Part shown: positions 57,862 to 64,000 of the stretch, piece by piece
Numbering within the stretch: the first letter of the stretch is position 1
Layout of the letters: each line of letters begins with the position of its first letter
Notes under the pieces: generated by a model
What the model was told of the DNA's origin: nothing
The model's input: only the letters and a program-made list of their open reading frames with translations
The model's database searches: none
Source of the DNA: Apiotrichum sp. Y4204
Lineage: Eukaryota > Basidiomycota > Tremellomycetes > Trichosporonales > Trichosporonaceae
Length of the DNA: 64,000 nt
Direction of reading: 5' to 3'
Assembly: GCA_025531455.1 (NCBI GenBank)
Contig: JAMYHL010000017.1
Coordinates: forward strand, 806,001 to 870,000
Made by a program: the position numbers and the translations under genes

Positions 57862-57958
57862 TTCTCCGCCAGGGAGTCGAACCCTGCTCTATCGCGATCT
57901 TCTGATTAGAAGGCTCTCTCTTGAGAGGCGATTATACTAACCGATATACTAGCGAAGA
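57862..57958 (-). tRNA. tRNA-Glu (anticodon CTC) with a 25-nt intron
   Basis: The minus strand folds into a cloverleaf. The acceptor TCTTCGC pairs with GCGGAGA (one G-T pair). The D-arm contains GGTTAGTA, and the anticodon stem ATCGC pairs with GCGAT. The loop is C-T-CTC-A, the variable loop has 4 nt, and the T-arm is CAGGG-TTCGACT-CCCTG. The 25-nt intron (57921-57897) lies at the canonical place between positions 37 and 38. Its GAGAG can pair with the anticodon, as tRNA splicing requires. A discriminator A is at 57862. The mature length is 72 nt. The internal box B (GGTTCGACT) is intact, and a T6 terminator follows. Confidence 0.93.
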
Positions 57959-59122
57959 TTAGATATTCTCGCAAAATGCCTTTCGGCCTCGAGGGTTTGG
58001 GAAACTTTTCTAATCACGATTCCTAATCAATTCCTAATGACTTTTTTGGGTGTCGTGCTGGGTCCTGGGTCTGGGACTCGAGTCTCAGACGTCCGGGACG
58101 TCTCGGACGCGGGGTCCTGGGTCTCGTTGGATAAATCTTGTCAGACTCCACCATCCTGTCAGACGAGCTCGATTTATGTTTATCAACTGTCCCCATGTCC
58201 CTCGTCTGACATGTGTCTCACCTCACATGCGTCACAGTCCCACGATCACGATCGCAGTGTCGGTGCGCTTCGTCCACGGGGGCTGTCTCATCGAGCACGA
58301 CATACATCGTGAAGGGATCCACTGACACGGGGGCTCGCAGAACCATGTGGGGCGCCATCTCCGATCTCACGGACGGGACGGCGGAGATATGGGGAGCAGA
58401 CCCATGTAATCGGAGGGCTGAACCCACGCTGCTCCACTTCCAACAGGAACAAAGAACAATGATATCTCCATCGTCATCTGTCTCAGCCCTCGTGCAGATT
58501 GGGACACGGGTGGTCGTGACTACCCTCTTGGCCACTTGGACCGGAGCCCATTCCGCATGCCGGCTTTCACGTGCTGCGTTGTGTGCGCTGTGTGTTGAGG
58601 CGCGGTATGTCGTGATGCGTGCGGTGGCGCGTGTGTATGTTCCTGCTGGCTTTTGTCGTCGAGCTGCTTTGTGTGTTCTCGCGTCCGTCTGATATTCTGA
58701 CTCTCTGAGGACCGGGACAGTACCTTAACAAACAGCACACAACACAGAAGAGACAATAGAATCTGTTGCCAAGCAGACGGACGACCGGGCCGAAAATGCA
58801 ACATGAGCTAGAGGACGATGCAGAGCTGGAGACGAGATAACGGGACACGCGCCACTCGACTTTTAGGCTGTGGTCTGTGTCAACTACCCCAGCGGCCCGG
58901 CGGCATCGGTGTAGCGCCGCATTCCGCGTCGTCCTCGACAACTGATCTTGCGCAGACATCTGTTCGAGTGTCTGGTGCAGATTACATGTAAGAGTAGACT
59001 AATACCCTAAAGCCAACTGATGTAGACTTTGCCCAAGGGCAGACAGTTCCCGAAGCTGCCGGCGGTTGACAGAAACGTATAAAATCAGCCACTCTGATCA
59101 CCTTTCCTCTACTCCAAACATC
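57959..59122. other. Intergenic with a 13-bp direct repeat
   Basis: GGGTCCTGGGTCT occurs at 58060-58072 and again at 58112-58124, flanking a short GACGTCCGGGACGTC inverted repeat. Otherwise it is the promoter side of the monooxygenase gene. No gene seen. Confidence 0.6.
59078..59084 (+). promoter_or_regulatory. TATA box (TATAAAA) of the monooxygenase gene
   Basis: It lies 45 nt before the ATG at 59123. Confidence 0.65.
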
Positions 59123-61432
59123 ATGGGCGACGCAAAGGCACCTACTCTCCTTCCCACCCCGCACACTGTGGGATATGGCCCCGGAGGGCCATCCGTCCTC
59201 ATCATTGGGGCAGGCATAGGCGGCCTCTCCATGGCCCACGAGCTCAACAAGCGCGGCCTGACGAACTGGACCGTGAGTGCGGCGGAAACCCACGCTGATG
59301 GCAGATTTACGAGCGTGAGGCCGGCGTCGGCGGCGCGTGGTGGGTTAACCGCTACCCGTGAGCAATCGAGCAATCAGCTCTGTTTGTGACTTTGTGACTC
59401 ACATCACAGCGGTTGCCGCGCAGACATCTATGCGGTCCTCTACTCCCACTCTGAGTTTCCAAACCTCAAATGGAGCGAGTCGCATCCCGAGCGAGCAGAG
59501 ATCCAAAAGTGTGAGTTTGCGTGCGGACTTGGGGACGTGGGGAGGAACGCGCGCAACAAAAGAATCAAGATTGCGAGAATCACGAAAATCATGAAAAAAG
59601 AGAACAATTCAAAATTCAAACAAAAACAAACCCGATCCTCAACAATAGCACACCCACACACCCTCTGACAGCAGACTGGGAGGACATTGCGCGCAAGCAG
59701 AACATGCTCCCGCGCATCCACTTATCCAAGAACATTGCGAGCGCAGAATGGGACGCCGCGCGCGGGGTGTACGTCGTGACGGTGGAGGACGTGCGCACGG
59801 GCACCGTGTCGATTGTGGAGGCGAACATTGTCATTTCGGCTATTAGCCCGCTTTCGAACCGCGTCAAGCGCGTGTTTCCGGGCCAGGACGACTTTCACGG
59901 CGTGGTCGTCGAGGCGCAGGCGTGGCCCGAGTCGCTTGGTCTGTCGGACATGCGGGGCAAGACGGTCGTCGTCGTCGGGAATGGTTGTTCGGGGTAAGTT
60001 TAGTCTGTGTGTGGCGCCGCCACGGAATGTTGTGTGCCGTGTCACTTGTGTGCTGTGGCGTGTGTGTCGCTGTCTCAGAAGCTCAGATACACGCTTCCAC
60101 TCTTTTCCCTTTCCTGTTCGCGTCTGCCAGCCCGAATCCTGACATCAGCACCCAGATCGTAACAGCGCTGAGCGCCGACCGCGAGATCACGGTGCGCATG
60201 CTCGCGCGCACGCGCCAGTGGTACCTCGGCAGCGGGGGCGCAGCGCGGCACTCGGCGCCATACACCGCAAAACAGCACACTGCGTGGCGCTGGCTGCCAG
60301 CTCTTCAGCGCGCGGAGCGGTGGGTCCGCTGCATCATCAACGACTATCTGTGGTACTACTTTCTGTTAGAGGAGGGCGCCGCGGCGCGCGCAAAGGCGGA
60401 AAAGGCGTTTGGGAAATGGATGAAGGAGAATGTTCCGGCATATCTCCGCGACGACTTTGTGCCGACGTACCGTGAGTGACAACAACGATTCATGCTGAGA
60501 GAAGCGTTTGGCGCACGCCAGATGATCTTTGAGGACGGATACCTCGCCGCCCTGCGGCGACCAAACGTCCGCGCGGTCATTGGCCGCCTCGCAAGCTTTA
60601 CGTCTTCCGGGGTGGTGCTCGACGACGGGCGCGAGATGCCCGCCGACATCGTCGTCCTCGCGACGGGCTTCGACGCCGAGGTGAGCAATGAAACTTACAG
60701 GAGGCTGACGGCAGGCGCTCGGCCCCCCGGTCACTGGGACCACGGACGCGACGGGCAACTACGCGTCCAAGGCCGAGTGGACGCAGTACCGCGGCACCGC
60801 GCTGCCTGGTATTCCAAACTTCTTTACCGTCGTGGGCAACCACTCGACTCTAAGCCACAGTGCGTCCCCCCCCTCCCACTTTACATTTCTGGCCGTTCTG
60901 ACAGCAGCGTCGTTCACGACAGTCATCCAGATTAAAGCCGCGTACATTGCCCAGCTCGTCGCTGGTATGAGGGACTACGCGCTCCCCACCCTCGAAGTGA
61001 AGCGCGCCGCGGCCGCCGCCTTCGTGGAGCGCGTACACGCCGGCGTGCGCCGCACGACATGGCACGAGGTGAACAACTACTGTCGGGCCAGTGGGTCCGG
61101 CCTCAACTTTGTGAGTATCTCTTTCTTTTTCTTTTTCCTTCTGACACCAGACACACTGGCCAGGTAGGGCGAGCACGCTGTGGTGGGACACGCTCTCGCC
61201 AATCTGGGACGACTTTGCGGGCGCTGAACCCATCGTGCGCGCCCGGCGCCGCCGCAGGCTACTCCTCGGCTTTGGGGCTGCGGCAGTGGTGGGGATCGCT
61301 GCTTGCGCCGTGGGGTTCGAGTACGCGGATGGGTTTGGCGCGCTCTTTGCTGGTACTGTCGCACAGGGAGTGGCTCTCTGCGGGCGCCTGTTTGGGAATA
61401 CCACGCTCACTCTGTCTGCTCCTAGCTCCTAG
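59123..61432 (+). CDS. FAD/NADPH-dependent monooxygenase (FMO/Baeyer-Villiger type) with C-terminal membrane anchor
   Basis: Nine exons, 59123-59272, 59305-59357, 59410-59510, 59675-59993, 60131-60471, 60502-60680, 60715-60859, 60908-61110 and 61151-61432, give 590 aa. The FAD loop is VLIIGAGIGGLSMAHEL (Gly29, 31, 34), followed by YEREAGVGGAWWVNRYPGC and ADIYAVLYSHSEF. The fingerprint FPGQDDFHGVVVEAQAWP is the family FxGxxxHxxxW motif. The NADPH loop is VVVVGNGCSG, and VVLATGFDAE is the ATG motif. A predicted membrane helix (LLLGFGAAAVVGIAACAVGF) sits near the C-terminus after a basic RARRRRR stretch. It should oxidise a ketone, amine or sulfide with O2, perhaps on an internal membrane. Substrate unknown. 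Exon 6 uses an unusual GAG-AG acceptor after a 30-nt intron. Confidence 0.88.
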
Positions 61433-61685
61433 TTCCTGGAGTGCGATCGGGTTTGTGGGCCGTAGATAGGGTGATACTCAGTCAAGCGACTGTTTGTGGT
61501 AGGTGCGCGTGATTTCCGTCGCAACATGCATCTGTTCTCGGACGGACGGCTGTTCGCAAATAGCTTCACATTTGGCAGAATAAACTAGACAGATCATGTA
61601 TCTACAACGGACGACTAATCACCTTGCCCCTCCTCCCTCTCTGACAGTCTCGTACTCGGCAAGCACAGCTTCAACCCTCCTCCCC

Positions 61686-64000
61686 TCATTCGTCTCCTGC
61701 AAGCAGAGTACTCTGATCAGGATCGGGGACCGACATCTGGATCATGCGGTCATACTGGGGATCCAGGTCGATGCCACTGACGTTGAGTGGAGTGAGGAGG
61801 AGGAATTGTTTGCTGCCCATCGACCTCGCGGCTCGAATCTAAGCCAGTCAGCGTCGTGGCTCTGCGTACAGGCTTGGCCAACTCACAAGCATGCGACCAG
61901 CCTCCTTTCGGTTGACAGAGTCCATAAACACATCCCACTCGTCCAGACAGGCAATTGTGTTTCCAGTCTCCGACCAGAGGGCTGCGAGCAGACACACTGT
62001 TGTATACGAGCGTTCGCCTCCGCTCAGGCAGTCGATGGTCTTGGGTCTTGTCCTTTGGCCATCTGGGGTTTGTTGGCTGACCTGGAAACGCGTCAGCGCA
62101 GAAACAATCGCGTACACGTACCGTGAATGTCATAATTGAGCGGGTATGATCAAACACCGCCCTGCCCCAATAACCTCGACTAGAGAGGTTCCACAACAAC
62201 GTCGTCGTTACGCGAGTAGAGCAGTGGTCTGCAATCGACTTCCAGCGCTTCCGACGAACAGCCACAAAGTTTTGGAATATCTGCGGAGGTCAATCTAGAG
62301 TCACACTCATCCTCAGAAGGGAAACAGAATGACGCATACCCTCAGCAACTCGGCATTTTCCGACGAGCGAAGCTTCATCTCCTTGTAGGCTTGAGTGGCT
62401 TCGTTGTACTTGCGAGCACATTCCTCGGGGTTCATATTGTTACTACATACGTCAGCGTTGTCCATTCCGGGCCACGAACTGTTTGTTGGCTTCGTCGATA
62501 CGGGCTTGCAGCGTTTCAATACGTGCTTTGATCTGAGCCGTGGTTTCCTGGAACTCGACCCGCTCGCCTCTTCTCGCAGCGAACGCAGTCCACTCCTTGC
62601 CAAGTCAGTACAGCGGTAAGAAAAGCACAGGCACGTACCTCTACTCCCCTCCGAAGAGTGTCGAGCTTCGTCTCATGTTCCTCGAGATCGCTCTCACTCT
62701 TTCGCAGACGACCTTCATGATGCTTGATGTTTTGCTGAAGCTGCATTATCCGCCCTGACAGGCTCGCAGCTGCGCCCTATGCTGTCAGACAAACACTTCA
62801 GAGGTTTCACCCACCTTGTTGTTGTTGATTTTGGGTTTGGTCCTTTCAATCTTCTCATTGAGGAGGCGAATCGCCTTCGAAAAGTCCTCAACATCGGCCT
62901 CCTTCGAACTGATGAGCTGGAGCGTTCTGTCTCGCTCCGTTTTCATCGACTCGAGCTGTTCCTTCCGCTCCTGCGATAGATTAGCTAAACCGTTGATTAC
63001 CTGCACATACGGCCTTGGCCTGCTGGAGGGCGTCGCCGGTCAAAGGCTGAGCCGCCTCCAACTCGTCCTCCAGTTCCAGTAGTTTTCTCGCAGCTTCGCG
63101 AATACCGTTGTCAAATTTGAACACGTCTGTCTGTGCACGTCAGCATCTTGAAATGAAGCTGGCCATTACCTTGGCAGCGGCCAGTTTCTTGTCCACATCC
63201 CGCTTTGTGCCGCGAAGAGTTTGGACCTCATCGTGGACAACCTTCTGTTGATCCCTCAGCTCGGTCATCTTCGCTTGGAGGGAACTTTTAAGTGAGCAGA
63301 CCACAAATATACAGTAAAAGCAGCTCACGCAAGTTCTTGGGTAGTATCTCTGGAGAGCAGAGCGTTTCCGTGATAGGGAGGTAAGGGGCCGGACGTAATT
63401 GTGCTTTCTGTCAGCGTGGCCCATGGCCTTTTGCACGTACCCAGGGCGACCGTTCTGGGTGAATCCATCGGCACTGAGTACCGTCACAGCATCAAGTCCG
63501 CTTGCGAGTTGCTGGTTGATTAGAGCCGTGGCTTCCCGTTGAGTGAGAGTGACAAAGGTGCGTTCGATACGGTCTGTATCAATGAGGAGGCGCAGGGCTT
63601 CAGGATTTGATACCTGTGATGTTAGGCATTGCCTGTGAAGTACCACTCTGGCTTTGATCCAAACTCACTTCGAGAATGCTGAGCATGGTCGGAGCACGAT
63701 GCGACAGGTCGCCTGAGCTGTAGTCAAAGTTTTCCGCCTTGCGATGGAAGATGTTAGGCATCTGATGCCTGCACACAGGGTCAGCGCGGAACGAGCGGCA
63801 GAGAGTTTGCATACCTGTTGGGACCCACGACTTGACGGCAAATCTCGGACAGCCTGTTCATGTCGCGCTGTGTGGTAACTACGAACCCGCAAAGAGTTCT
63901 CGCAAGGACGGATTCGGCGATTTGTTTGTAGCGCATGTCCTTGAGCTTCACGTATTGACCAATGGGTCCCAGTGGTTGGCGGTCCCACTGTGCGTTTTGA
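61686..64000 (-). CDS. SMC6: SMC6 (SMC5/6 complex subunit), 5' end outside the window
   Basis: Thirteen exon pieces on the minus strand: 64000-63815, 63768-63669, 63613-63441, 63403-63329, 63284-63170, 63130-63011, 62970-62815, 62776-62639, 62595-62480, 62442-62340, 62280-62122, 62081-61887 and 61838-61686. They give the hinge (RQPLGPIGQYVKLKD, FVVTTQRDMNRLSEI, DTDRIERTFVTLTQREA), the C-terminal coiled coil, and the ATPase C-lobe. The C-lobe has the signature CLSGGERSYTTVCLLAALW, Walker B IACLDEWDVFMDSVNRKEA, then KQFLLLTPLNVSGIDLDP. The LSGGERS and DEWDVFMD context fits SMC6 rather than SMC1-4. The complex acts in DNA repair and replication-fork recovery in the nucleus. The Walker A part and the start lie to the right of the window. 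It converges on the monooxygenase gene, with 253 bp between the two stops. Confidence 0.93.

Noticed and set aside
1..64000. CRISPR arrays, transposons, integrase or virus-like genes
   Set aside because: None was seen. No spaced direct repeats, terminal inverted repeats or transposase/reverse-transcriptase motifs were found by eye.

Overview
The window is nuclear DNA of a GC-rich fungus. Nearly all genes are split by short introns (about 30-60 nt, GTGAGT/GTAAGT-type donors, CTGAC/CTAAC-type branch sites, CAG acceptors). The gene content (Zn2Cys6 regulators, fused ADE2, COQ10, SMC6, ferric reductase, fungal transporters) and the intron style suggest a basidiomycetous yeast-like fungus. Tremellomycetes, perhaps Trichosporonales, is my best inference, not a proven placement. 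I saw no transposon, CRISPR array or virus-like gene. Exon borders below were worked out by hand from splice signals and reading-frame continuity.

Layout, 1-20 kb: a partial unknown gene at the left edge (-); a 610-aa unknown protein (-); a 10-exon M20 carboxypeptidase (+); an 11-exon Zn2Cys6 regulator (+) converging on a DHDPS/HOGA-type aldolase (-); a Bet1-like SNARE (-); an MFS permease (+) converging on an acyl-CoA synthetase of the propionate/acetate type (-). 20-35 kb: a 3.6-kb stretch without a convincing gene, the Tudor splicing factor SPF30, a Gly/Pro/Lys-Asp-rich protein (-), a CoA-binding Rossmann protein, the first member of a small-protein family, an AAAP amino-acid permease and a shortened YcsF/PxpA-like protein.

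35-45 kb: an F-box-like pseudogene beside its intact relative, a 78-aa Lys/Asp-rich gene (-), two more members of the small-protein family in tandem, and a second Zn2Cys6 regulator. 44-64 kb is dense housekeeping sequence: COQ10 (-), a USP-family deubiquitinase (-), an acidic disordered protein (+), ADE2 (-), an NDUFAF3-like protein (+) converging on a ferric reductase (-), a small secreted protein (-), a tRNA-Glu(CTC) with an intron (-), a flavin monooxygenase (+) and the 5'-truncated SMC6 (-).

The genes do not form one pathway. The most unusual items are: (i) three small paralogous proteins whose apparent stop or last codons coincide with splice donors; (ii) a disabled F-box-like copy next to its parent; (iii) a YcsF/PxpA-like protein whose C-terminal half is replaced by low-complexity sequence; (iv) an in-frame mitochondrial-type leader upstream of the acyl-CoA synthetase; and (v) small genes with very small exons.
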